DNA from: Peptoniphilus obesi ph1 | Lineage (GTDB): Bacteria > Bacillota > Clostridia > Tissierellales > Peptoniphilaceae | Length of the DNA: 64,000 nt | Direction of reading: 5' to 3' | NCBI RefSeq assembly: GCF_000311865.1 | Contig: NZ_HE978580.1 | Location: forward strand, 607,980-671,979 | In this document: piece by piece, positions 34,578 to 43,054 of the stretch | How the letters are laid out: each line of letters starts with the position of its first letter | How positions within the stretch are numbered: the first letter of the stretch is position 1 | Program-made: the position numbers and the translations under genes | The notes under the pieces: generated by a model | What the model saw: the letters and a program-made list of their open reading frames with translations, nothing else | Database searches by the model: none | Told to the model about the DNA's origin: nothing

Positions 34578-35618
34578 ATGAAAAGAAAGTTTGTTAATTA
34601 CCTAAGAAGTGATGAAGAAGCGGGAGCTAACATTTCTTGGGGATCAATATTTGCAGGTGTTGTAACATTTATGGCAGTATTTATTACACTATCATTTATA
34701 AGTTCAGCACTTGGTTTTGGGATTCTAGAACCAACTTCAAACGACCCACTAGATGGTGTTGGCACAGGAGTCCTTGTTTGGACAGTAATTAGTTTAATTA
34801 TTTCATTTTTATGTGCAGGATTTATATCTGGTGTTGCTGCACAAAGAGTGGGAATGCTACATGGTATTGTAACTTGGGCAGCGTCTATTCTTATAGCTTT
34901 CATACTAATATCTTACACAGCTGTTTCAGCTATATCAGGTGTTGGTAAATTGGTTGGAAATGTTGGATCAGCTGTAGCAAGTGGAACAGCAAATGTTGCT
35001 GAATCTGCAGGAAATGCTGCATCAGCTGGAATTGATAAAATTACATCTAATTTAAATGTAGACACTGAAGAATTAGATGCAAATGTAAAAGAAATTTTAA
35101 AAGATACTGAAGTAGAAGAATTACAACCAGCTTATCTTCAAGGACAATTAGACCAAGCTGGTGAAGAAATTAAAGAAGCTGCAAAACAAATTGCAGTAAA
35201 CCCTGACCAAAGTGATCAAATTATAGAAAATACTACTGAATCTCTAAAAGCTCGTGCAGAAAATATTGCAAACGCAGCTGATAGAGACGCAATTAAAAAT
35301 GCAGTAGAAAAAAATACAGACCTAACTCCAGAAGAAACTGACAAGGCTGTAGATAATATTTACAATGGACTACAAGAAGCTTCAGCAGAAGCTGAACAAA
35401 AATTAAATCAAGCTTCAGATGAAATAACTAAACTACAAATTCAAGCAGAAGAAACTGTTGAAGATGCTAGAGAAGGAGCAGAAGAAGCATCAAATAAAAC
35501 AGCTCTAGCTTCAGGCTTAACATTTGTAGGACTTGCACTAGGTTTAGTTTTATCAGCATCAGCTGGTGTTTACGGATCTAGATTAGGTAAAGATGAAGAA
35601 GTTAAAGTAGAACTTTAA
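34578..35618 (+). CDS. Membrane protein with long amphipathic insert (YrzE/TIGR04086-like)
   Basis: 346 residues. Three membrane helices at about 17-110 (ISWGSIFAGVVTFMAVFIT and following), then about 190 residues of Ala/Glu/Asp/Gln-rich amphipathic helix (AGEEIKEAAKQIAVN, NQASDEITKLQIQAEETVED), then a last membrane helix (LTFVGLALGLVLSASAGVYG). The insert recalls LEA/apolipoprotein-like stress helices lying on membranes. TTGGAGG precedes the ATG at 34578. Role unknown; an envelope-stress function is a guess from composition. Confidence 0.75.
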   Translation: MKRKFVNYLRSDEEAGANISWGSIFAGVVTFMAVFITLSFISSALGFGILEPTSNDPLDGVGTGVLVWTVISLIISFLCAGFISGVAAQRVGMLHGIVTWAASILIAFILISYTAVSAISGVGKLVGNVGSAVASGTANVAESAGNAASAGIDKITSNLNVDTEELDANVKEILKDTEVEELQPAYLQGQLDQAGEEIKEAAKQIAVNPDQSDQIIENTTESLKARAENIANAADRDAIKNAVEKNTDLTPEETDKAVDNIYNGLQEASAEAEQKLNQASDEITKLQIQAEETVEDAREGAEEASNKTALASGLTFVGLALGLVLSASAGVYGSRLGKDEEVKVEL

Positions 35619-35635
35619 TAATTTTAATAAAAATT

Positions 35636-35662
35636 AAGACTGGTTAATCCAGTCTTTTTTTT
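35636..35662 (+). terminator. Terminator of the YrzE-like gene
   Basis: AAGACTGG (35636-35643) pairs with CCAGTCTT (35649-35656), then a run of T. Confidence 0.9.
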
Positions 35663-35733
35663 ATTTATCTAGATTTTATATTTAATTAGGGGTAAATTAT
35701 ATATAATTACTTTATTTTTTAGGGGGAATTTCA

Positions 35734-36594
35734 ATGAAGTGGCAGGGAAGAAGAAAAAGTTCAAATGTGCAGAGAGGAAAGAGTGGCGGAGCTCCTTTGA
35801 TGTTTGGCGGAGGTATTGGTGGTATTGTTATACTTCTAATATATTTTTTATTGGGTGGAGATCCATCAAGTCTTCCTCAACAAAGTAGTTCAACTAATTA
35901 TGAGCAAAGTCAAAGTTCAGAAGAACAAGCTATGTTAGAAGATTTTTTATCTGTTGTTTTGGCAGATAATGAAGATGTTTGGCATGAAAAGTTTAAAGAA
36001 TATGATGTTGAATATACTGAACCTAAGATGACTTTGTTTAATCAAACTACTCAGTCTGGATGTGGACTTGCTCAATCGAATATGGGGCCTTTTTATTGCC
36101 CACTGGATCAAATAGTTTATATAGATGCCTCTTTTTATAATGATTTGAAAAATACTTTTGGAGCTGAGGGCGATTTTGCTTTTGCTTATGTTTTAGCTCA
36201 CGAGATTGGGCACCATGTTCAAAATCAATTAAATATTTTAGGACAAGTTCAACCTCTTAGACAAGAGCTTCCTGAAGCGGAATATAATAAATATTCTGTT
36301 GCTATGGAGCTTCAGGCGGATTACTTTGCTGGGCTTTTTGCTTATTATATTCAAGAGAAGGGTTATTTAGACCAAGGAGATATTGAAGAGGCGATGAATG
36401 CAGCTGCATCTATTGGTGATGATAGGATCCAAAAAATGAGTGGTCAGGAAGTAAATGCAGATAGTTTTACCCACGGTACATCAAGGCAACGTAAAAATGC
36501 TTTTGACCAAGGTTTTAATTATCACGATCTTGAGCATGCTATGCAATTTTTTGATGGTCTTAAGTATCAACCAGAATTTCAATATAAAAGATAA
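35734..36594 (+). CDS. Neutral zinc metallopeptidase (YpfJ family)
   Basis: 286 residues, one N-terminal membrane helix (about 30-45) then a peptidase domain. LAHEIGHHVQNQ holds the HExxH zinc site; MELQADYFAGLFA gives the third ligand region. Gly-rich start MKWQGRRKSSNVQRG is usual for the family. Probably membrane-anchored with the catalytic domain outside. AGGGGGAA ribosome site. Substrates unknown. Confidence 0.93.
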   Translation: MKWQGRRKSSNVQRGKSGGAPLMFGGGIGGIVILLIYFLLGGDPSSLPQQSSSTNYEQSQSSEEQAMLEDFLSVVLADNEDVWHEKFKEYDVEYTEPKMTLFNQTTQSGCGLAQSNMGPFYCPLDQIVYIDASFYNDLKNTFGAEGDFAFAYVLAHEIGHHVQNQLNILGQVQPLRQELPEAEYNKYSVAMELQADYFAGLFAYYIQEKGYLDQGDIEEAMNAAASIGDDRIQKMSGQEVNADSFTHGTSRQRKNAFDQGFNYHDLEHAMQFFDGLKYQPEFQYKR

Positions 36595-36616
36595 ATTTAA
36601 TTTTATAGGTGGCTAA

Positions 36617-37060
36617 ATGTATTTAGAAGAATACCAAGTTGGTAAAAAATATTATGTAAAGGAAGCTAAAATAACTAGTGAAGAGATAAAATCTTTTTCT
36701 AAAAAGTATGACAATAGACCCTTTCATCAAGATGAAAATGATTCAACCAATCCTGTTTTTTATGGTCTGGTTGCATCTGGTTTTAATACCTTGTGTTTTG
36801 CTTGGAGCAAGTGGGTCGATATGGGAATTGATTCCAAGGGAGTTTTGGCTGGGATCGGTATTGATAATTTGAGGTGGTTACAGCCTGTTTATCCGGGAGA
36901 TATTTTGTCTTCTGTTTGTACGGTTACTGGTAAAAAAAGATCCAGCAATAAAAAAACTGGCACAGTTTATTTTAATTATCAAACTAAAAATCAAAATGGA
37001 GATTTGGTCTTAACTTTTGATTCTATAGTTTTAGTAAAATCAAAAATTTATGATGAATAG
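36617..37060 (+). CDS. MaoC-like hot-dog dehydratase
   Basis: 147 residues. The hydratase motif is YDNRPFHQDEN (D, P and H of the (R)-enoyl-CoA hydratase signature), followed by GLVASGFNTLCFAWSKW and PVYPGDILSSVCTVTGKK. Predicted to hydrate or dehydrate acyl-CoA thioesters. It lies 22 bases after the metallopeptidase gene, so it may share its transcript, though the roles are unrelated. Confidence 0.88.
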   Translation: MYLEEYQVGKKYYVKEAKITSEEIKSFSKKYDNRPFHQDENDSTNPVFYGLVASGFNTLCFAWSKWVDMGIDSKGVLAGIGIDNLRWLQPVYPGDILSSVCTVTGKKRSSNKKTGTVYFNYQTKNQNGDLVLTFDSIVLVKSKIYDE

Positions 37061-37115
37061 TTTTAATGGCTTTAAAAGATAATTTTTTTTAAGGTCATTT
37101 TTTATTATAAATAAA

Positions 37116-37139
37116 TCTACTAGAATTTTATCTAGTAGA
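37116..37139. terminator. Bidirectional hairpin
   Basis: TCTACTAGA (37116-37124) pairs with TCTAGTAGA (37131-37139) between the convergent MaoC and dehydratase genes. Confidence 0.75.
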
Positions 37140-37162
37140 CTTTTCTTGTTTATTTAATTTTA

Positions 37163-38293
37163 TCAAGAATTAAGTAGCTCTTGGAAGGCTTCTATCCTGG
37201 TTTTTATTTGTCCATTAGAAGTGTTTTCCTTGTTACTTTCTATAAGTATTTGTGGAATGTTTTTTTCTTCGAGTGCTTTTTTTATTATAGGATAATCATA
37301 TTCTTCTGGATCGCAAAAAGATGTATTCACAAATATTACTCCATCGACATCATTTTCTTTAATCTTTTCTAATATTATTTTTACCCTTTCATTTTCCCTG
37401 CTGTGTGCCATTGAGCAGCCTTCAAAGTCTGCCCATTTTTTACATAGGTTAAAAAGTGGATCGCTGGTATATTCTTTGATTTCTGTCCTGTATTGTCTTG
37501 ATTCTTGAGCTAAATCATCGCTTACAACATCTAAATTACTATCTGCTATTGAATTTAATAAGGTTTTTGAATCTGCCATTATTCCTGTCAATAAAACTTT
37601 TTTATTTTCAGATTTAAATTCTTCTCTTGCTTCTAATTCAGCAATCAGTTCATCTATATATTTTATATGGTCTTTTACGTCTAGGATTGATCCTGCCTTA
37701 TTTATATAATTTCTATATTTAGGAGTTATTATATCTAGGTGCTTGTTGGCAAGGTCCATAAGTTTATTTAATTTTTGATTTCTTTCATTATAAAGCTTGA
37801 TTGCTTCTTTTAATTTATCTTCATCATATTTGCAGTTGAATTTTTCTTCCAATATTTTTATTATATTTAAAAATTCTGATTTTAGAAAATCCATGCCGCA
37901 ATCTAGGTCTCTATTTTGTGGATAAACTAATGGAATAAATTCAATATTTTCAACTGCAACCTTCCAATTTTGTCCTATTGCCTTTAAAGAATCGCAAAAA
38001 CTTGCAATCAATACGGCTGCTAGGTAGTCTAGTTTTCCTTCCATGCCTGCTTCTAATAAACTTTTTAGTGGATAGCAATAAAATGGAGGTAGGTATTTAG
38101 AAGATGCTCCTGTTTCTATTCCATACCACCAAAGTATTTGAGGGTGAAATCCCATAGAATAAATAAGTTCAACTGGAGTATATGGAAGAAAACATCCTAT
38201 AATCTTTTTTTCTTTCCTTATATTTTCTAAATATTCTTCAGGATTTAAACAAACTTTTTCTAAGACTTTAAGTGTATTTTTTATTTCAGTCAT
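37163..38293 (-). CDS. 2-hydroxyacyl-CoA dehydratase subunit D family protein (second gene)
   Basis: 376 residues, one of two paired HgdA/HgdB-type chains. IIGCFLPYTPVELIYSMGFH at the N terminus and VLIASFCDSLKAIGQNWK, NTSFCDPEEYDYP further on place the cysteines expected to bind a [4Fe-4S] cluster. The enzyme removes water from 2-hydroxyacyl-CoA in amino acid fermentation. It overlaps the upstream partner gene by 8 bases (translational coupling). Substrate (2-hydroxyglutaryl-, phenyllactyl- or other CoA) cannot be read. Confidence 0.9.
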   Translation of the reverse strand: MTEIKNTLKVLEKVCLNPEEYLENIRKEKKIIGCFLPYTPVELIYSMGFHPQILWWYGIETGASSKYLPPFYCYPLKSLLEAGMEGKLDYLAAVLIASFCDSLKAIGQNWKVAVENIEFIPLVYPQNRDLDCGMDFLKSEFLNIIKILEEKFNCKYDEDKLKEAIKLYNERNQKLNKLMDLANKHLDIITPKYRNYINKAGSILDVKDHIKYIDELIAELEAREEFKSENKKVLLTGIMADSKTLLNSIADSNLDVVSDDLAQESRQYRTEIKEYTSDPLFNLCKKWADFEGCSMAHSRENERVKIILEKIKENDVDGVIFVNTSFCDPEEYDYPIIKKALEEKNIPQILIESNKENTSNGQIKTRIEAFQELLNS

Positions 38294-39500
38294 TGATCTT
38301 CACCTCTTTACGTGCGTCCATTATTTCATTTAATCCTTGGACTCTTGTTTCAAATTGTGCTTTTGAAAACTTGCTAGGGTCTGCTTGGTCGCCGTCAAAA
38401 ATAGCATATGGAATATCAAGTTCTTCTGAAACTCTTCTTACCATTTCTAGTAAAAATCCGTCCCAAATTTTGCAACTCCTATTCATATGTACCAAAATTC
38501 CATCACACTTAGATTTTCTAGCTATGTCTAGTCTTCTGTCTACTGCTCTTTCAAGATTTATGCCGTCTGGAACATTAGAATATGAATATAGCATTTCTTC
38601 TAGGCTGGAATAAATCCTGCCCCAGGTTTGAATATAAATTGATCCAACTAAATTTATTCCATATTCATTTAAATATTTGCTATTGTGTCTTAGGTATGGC
38701 CAACAAGCTATTCCTTCCATCATTATGCGGTGTTTTTGTTCTCCCTTGTATTGGCTTTCTCCCTTATTATAAAGTTCTTCTAATTCATCAGCATATTTTT
38801 TTATACAATCTCTTGTTGATTCTTTGCCCCTGGCACAAACCATAAGCGCCATATAATTAAATAAGTAAAATCCATTTACTGGAGATGGTTCTTTTTGAGC
38901 TAGGCTTTCTACTCTTCTCCATTGTCTGGAAGTTTCATTTGATATTTCTTGAATTTTTTTAAATTTTTCTGGATCAAATTTTTTGCCTGAAATTTCTTCA
39001 AGACTTTTTATAAGATAGTCTACTTGACCTTTCATATATTCAATTCTAGATTCTGTTACTTCATAATCATTGTTAAATGGAACATCCACTAATATTAGAG
39101 GAATATTTAATTCGTGAGAAATATTTTCAAACCATTTTATTAATTGGTTGCAAATATTGTTGCAGCATAATAAAAAATCAGGCATAGGAACATTTGAACT
39201 TTCGCTATATCCTTTTTCTAAAAATCCCAAACTAACTCTGGCATAGGAACATATATCGCTCGAATAACCTAGAGATTCTGATTCTTCAATCATTTCTGGG
39301 GCTTCGCTCCTTGCAGCAATTGCAGCAGTTTGATTTTCAGGATAGATTACATCCAAATCAAAAACTTCAATAAATTCTTGCGGAAAGTTTGAAGCTACCC
39401 AACCTACTGGCCTTCCTGATTCTTTTGCTTCCATAGCATCAGAATAGTGCTTTTCTAATAATTTATTTAGCATCTCTTTTGCAGTTAAATCTTCATACAT
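38286..39500 (-). CDS. 2-hydroxyacyl-CoA dehydratase subunit (first gene)
   Basis: 404 residues. GWVASNFPQEFIEVFDLDVIYPEN, SDICSYARVSLGF, FLLCCNNICNQLIKWFE and VHMNRSCKIWDGFLLEMVRR carry the conserved cysteines of the HgdA/BcrC family. GAGGGGG ribosome site. A cre-like site lies 34 bases upstream. The ATP-driven activator (HgdC/FldI) and a CoA-transferase, both needed for activity and usually adjacent, are absent from this window. Confidence 0.9.
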   Translation of the reverse strand: MYEDLTAKEMLNKLLEKHYSDAMEAKESGRPVGWVASNFPQEFIEVFDLDVIYPENQTAAIAARSEAPEMIEESESLGYSSDICSYARVSLGFLEKGYSESSNVPMPDFLLCCNNICNQLIKWFENISHELNIPLILVDVPFNNDYEVTESRIEYMKGQVDYLIKSLEEISGKKFDPEKFKKIQEISNETSRQWRRVESLAQKEPSPVNGFYLFNYMALMVCARGKESTRDCIKKYADELEELYNKGESQYKGEQKHRIMMEGIACWPYLRHNSKYLNEYGINLVGSIYIQTWGRIYSSLEEMLYSYSNVPDGINLERAVDRRLDIARKSKCDGILVHMNRSCKIWDGFLLEMVRRVSEELDIPYAIFDGDQADPSKFSKAQFETRVQGLNEIMDARKEVKIND

Positions 39501-39533
39501 TTTTTTACCCCCTCTATATTTATAATCAGTTTT

Positions 39534-39549
39534 ATGAAAACGTTTTTTG
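39534..39549. promoter_or_regulatory. Possible catabolite-response (cre-like) site
   Basis: ATGAAAACGTTTTTTG resembles the CcpA consensus WTGNNARCGNWWWCAW in its left half and centre (AAAACGTTTT is palindromic) but misses the right end. It lies in the promoter region of the dehydratase operon. Confidence 0.3.
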
Positions 39550-39800
39550 AATAAATATAATTTCTTATTTTTATTACAAATTTAGTCTTTGTCTTTTCTA
39601 TTTTATTTTTATACCACTTATTTAATAAATTCAATCAGCCTTAACTAGCTCATCGACTAGGTTTTGATTGATTTTTACCTTAAATTTTTTAATATTTGCA
39701 TAAAAAGATTAATTTTAAAATAATTTGCTATTATTATAGCTTTGCTTGTATAAAGTGTGCGTGTTTTGATATATACTATTTAGCAAGGATATATTATTTT

Positions 39801-39836
39801 AAGCTTAAATCTTTTATAAAAATTATATTTAAGCTT
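39801..39836. repeat. Inverted repeat in the 573-base gap before yfcC
   Basis: AAGCTTAAAT (39801-39810) and ATTTAAGCTT (39827-39836) are perfect inverted copies 16 bases apart. A second imperfect hairpin lies at 39632-39670 (CAATCA ... TGATTG with CTAG inside). Otherwise the gap 39501-40073 is AT-rich with no reading frame that looks coding; it presumably holds divergent control regions. Confidence 0.55.
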
Positions 39837-40073
39837 TGATAATTTTATATATCTTTGTAGATGTCCATATAGTATTTAAATTATTATAAAAGTTTAAAAG
39901 CTAGTCTAAATAACCCCTAACTTATAGACTTTGAATTTTTTGGATAAATTTTAACTTGGCTTTAAATTTATTTGCTTGCTATTATAAATATCCTAACTTT
40001 AAATAAAATTTACTCGCCCTGCTTAAAATATATAAAAATATGGATATATTATAAAATTTGAAGGGAGAAAATT

Positions 40074-41786
40074 ATGAGCAAAAAAGATTTAACAAAATTT
40101 AAAACACCGCACACTTATGCAATTATTTTTGTTGTTGTTCTTATTTGTTGGTTTCTAACTTTTATAATTCCAGCTGGTAAGTTTTCGACTCACGAAGTTG
40201 AGTATGAAAATGCTTCTGGAGAAATCGACACAAGAACTGTTTTACAGACCGAAACTTTTAGATACATGCATCCTCTTAACAAGGATTTCTTAGCTCAAAA
40301 TCTTAACCAATTATATCAAGATAAAGAAGCTATGGAAGAAAATGACATTGATGAAGAGGCCTTTGCTGAATTTCTTAAGACACAACCTGATTCTTGGGAT
40401 CAAGAAGGTCTAGACAAGGTTGGTTTAACAGATGACACTTTATATGGACTTTATGGGGATAATTTTTATGATAAATCTGTTAACCTAAATAAAACAGCAA
40501 AAATTTGGGGGACTGAAGATTTTAATGGTTTTGGTTTTCTAAACTACTTATTCGAAGGTTTAGTATCTGGAGATAAGTATGGTTCTGCTGTTGGTATTGT
40601 TGCTTTACTTTTAGTTGTAGGTGGAGCTTTTGGTATTATCATGTCTACTGGTGCGATTGATGCTGGTATTTATGCTGTAATTGATAAGACAAAGGGTCTA
40701 GAAAAGTTTGCAATTCCTATTTTATTTTACCTATTCTCACTAGGTGGAGCTACTTTTGGAATGAGTGAAGAAGTTATACCATTTTCTATGGTAATGGTTC
40801 CATTTGTTATTGCACTTGGCTATGACTCCATTGTTGCTGTTACTGTAACTTTTGTTGCATCACAACTTGGTAATGCTGTTTCTTGGATGAGTCCATTCTC
40901 AGTTGCTATAGCTCAAGGTATAGCTGGTATTCCAGTTTTATCTGGTGCGGGATTTAGACTTGTATGTTGGGTTGTTGTTACAGGTCTTGGTGCAGCTTAC
41001 ACTATGGTTTATGCAGAAAGGGTTCGTAAAACTCCAACTCTTTCAGTTGTTTATGATTCAGATAATAAGTTTAGAGAAAAATTAGCAGAAGATAATTCTG
41101 CAAAAGAATTTAAACTTGGACATAAAATTATTTTACTTGAAATGTTGGCAGTTTTAGTTTGGATTGTTTGGGGAGTTATGAAAAAAGGTTACTATATTCC
41201 TGAAATAGCATCTCAATTCTTTGTTATGGGTCTTGCTGCAGGTATTACTGCTGTAATCTTTAAATTAAATAACATGACAATTAATGACATGGCTTCTTGT
41301 TTCCAATCTGGTGCAGCTGATTTAGCTGGTACTGCAGTTGTTGTCGGTATGGCTAAGGGTATTTTAATTGTACTTGGTGGTAGTGATGCGAATTCTTTCT
41401 CTGCCCTAAATACTATTCTTTACTCAATGGGTAATGCTTTTGCTGGTGTTCCAAAGGCTATTGCAGCGATTGGTATGTATTTATTCCAATCTCTATTTAA
41501 CCTAGTTGTTACATCAAATTCAGGACAAGCTGCTTTAACTATGCCTATCATGGCACCTCTTGCTGATCTTGTTGGTATTTCAAGACAAATTGCAGTTCTT
41601 GCTTACCAAATGGGTGCAGGATTTATGGATGCTTTTACTCCAGTTTCTGCAAGTTTAATTGGTGTTCTTGGTGTTGCTGGTATTGATTGGTCTAAGTGGG
41701 CTAAGTTCCAAATTAAGATGCAAGGATTCTTCTTTTTACTTGGATCAATAATATTAATTATTGCAACAATTATTAATTTCCAATAG
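40074..41786 (+). CDS. YfcC family transporter
   Basis: 570 residues, about 12 membrane helices. PHTYAIIFVVVLICWFLTFI then IPAGKF at the start, LGGATFGMSEEVIPFSMVMV and SNSGQAALTMPIMAPLADLVG are signature blocks of YfcC/DcuC-related carriers. An acidic insert of about 100 residues sits between helices 1 and 2, as usual. The next gene is an isoaspartyl dipeptidase, so the likely cargo is an aspartyl or isoaspartyl peptide or a related amino acid. GAAGGGAG ribosome site. Confidence 0.9.
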   Translation: MSKKDLTKFKTPHTYAIIFVVVLICWFLTFIIPAGKFSTHEVEYENASGEIDTRTVLQTETFRYMHPLNKDFLAQNLNQLYQDKEAMEENDIDEEAFAEFLKTQPDSWDQEGLDKVGLTDDTLYGLYGDNFYDKSVNLNKTAKIWGTEDFNGFGFLNYLFEGLVSGDKYGSAVGIVALLLVVGGAFGIIMSTGAIDAGIYAVIDKTKGLEKFAIPILFYLFSLGGATFGMSEEVIPFSMVMVPFVIALGYDSIVAVTVTFVASQLGNAVSWMSPFSVAIAQGIAGIPVLSGAGFRLVCWVVVTGLGAAYTMVYAERVRKTPTLSVVYDSDNKFREKLAEDNSAKEFKLGHKIILLEMLAVLVWIVWGVMKKGYYIPEIASQFFVMGLAAGITAVIFKLNNMTINDMASCFQSGAADLAGTAVVVGMAKGILIVLGGSDANSFSALNTILYSMGNAFAGVPKAIAAIGMYLFQSLFNLVVTSNSGQAALTMPIMAPLADLVGISRQIAVLAYQMGAGFMDAFTPVSASLIGVLGVAGIDWSKWAKFQIKMQGFFFLLGSIILIIATIINFQ

Positions 41787-41798
41787 GAAGTGAAAAAA

Positions 41799-42983
41799 AT
41801 GATTAAAGTTATTAGAAATGCAAAAGTTTATAGTCCTGAATTTATAGGAACAAAAGACCTATTAATTCTTGGCGATAAAATTGCAGCTATTGAAGATGAA
41901 ATTAAAATCGACCTTTCTTGCTTGGACGTAGAAGAAATTGATGGGACTGGAAAAGTTTTAACTCCTGGCTTTATCGATTGCCACGTTCATATTCTTGGTG
42001 GTGGTGGAGAAGGTGGTTTTAAAACTAGAACTCCTGAAATTACACTAACTACCCTAACAAAAGCTGGTGTTACAACTGTTGTTGGAACTCTTGGAACAGA
42101 TGGACTTTGCAGAGATATTTCTGCCCTACTTGCAAAGGCAAGAGGTCTTAGTGAGGAAGGAATAACTTCATACATCTACACAGGAGCTTATCAAATTCCA
42201 ACTCCTACACTTACTGGCGATGTAATGAAAGATATAATGTCAATTGATAAGATCATAGGTGCAGGAGAAATTGCCCTATCTGATCACAGATCTTCTCAAC
42301 CAACTTTTGAAGAGTTTGTTCGTCTTGCTGCAAATGTTAGAGTTGCTGGCATGCTTTCTGGCAAGGCTGGTATTATTAACATCCACATGGGCGATGGAAA
42401 ATCTAATTTAGATTATCTAAATCGTGCAGTTGATGAAACAGAAATTCCTATTTCACAATTTTTACCAACTCACTGTGGTAGAAATCCCGAACTTTTTGAA
42501 GAAAGTATTAAATATTTAAAACGTGGTGGTTTCTGTGACTTCACTGGTGCTGAAGATCCTGATCTTTGGGAAAGAGAATACGGTGAAGTTAGGATATCCA
42601 AAGCTTTGAAACGTATAGTTGATGAAAAAATATCTCTTGATAACTTTACTTTTACATCAGATGGACAAGGAAGCTTCCCAATGTTTAATGAAAAAAATGA
42701 ATACATTGGACTAGGAATTGGCAAATCATCTTGCCTACTAGAAGCTGTTCAAGAATGTGTATTTAAAGAAGATATACCTCTTGAGATTGCCCTAAGAGGT
42801 TTAACAACAAACCCTGCAAAAATATTATCCTTTAACAGTAAGGGAAATATAAAGGTTGGCTACGATGCAGACATTAATTTACTAGATGAAAAAACTCTTG
42901 AAATTGATACCGTTCTTGCCATGGGTAAGGTTATGATTAGGGATAAAAAAGCTGAAATTCTTGGAACTTTTGAAAATATTTAA
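41799..42983 (+). CDS. iadA: Isoaspartyl (beta-aspartyl) dipeptidase
   Basis: 394-residue zinc amidohydrolase that splits beta-aspartyl dipeptides from damaged proteins. Metal ligands: DCHVHILGG, IHMGDG, PTHCGRN and FTSDGQGSFP; LSDHRSSQP is the conserved loop before the second zinc. The reading frame has a GTG at 41790 and an ATG at 41799; AGGAAGTGA fits the ATG. It follows the YfcC gene by about 12 bases, a transporter-peptidase pair seen in many bacteria. Confidence 0.95.
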   Translation: MIKVIRNAKVYSPEFIGTKDLLILGDKIAAIEDEIKIDLSCLDVEEIDGTGKVLTPGFIDCHVHILGGGGEGGFKTRTPEITLTTLTKAGVTTVVGTLGTDGLCRDISALLAKARGLSEEGITSYIYTGAYQIPTPTLTGDVMKDIMSIDKIIGAGEIALSDHRSSQPTFEEFVRLAANVRVAGMLSGKAGIINIHMGDGKSNLDYLNRAVDETEIPISQFLPTHCGRNPELFEESIKYLKRGGFCDFTGAEDPDLWEREYGEVRISKALKRIVDEKISLDNFTFTSDGQGSFPMFNEKNEYIGLGIGKSSCLLEAVQECVFKEDIPLEIALRGLTTNPAKILSFNSKGNIKVGYDADINLLDEKTLEIDTVLAMGKVMIRDKKAEILGTFENI

Positions 42984-42985
42984 AA

Positions 42986-43024
42986 ATTAAAGCGTGCAGA
43001 TTAATAATTTGCACGCTTTCTTAT
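42986..43024 (+). terminator. Terminator of the yfcC-iadA operon
   Basis: AAAGCGTGCA (42989-42998) pairs with TGCACGCTTT (43010-43019). Confidence 0.88.
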
Positions 43025-43054
43025 TTCTATAAACCATAATTGTTTTTATAAATT

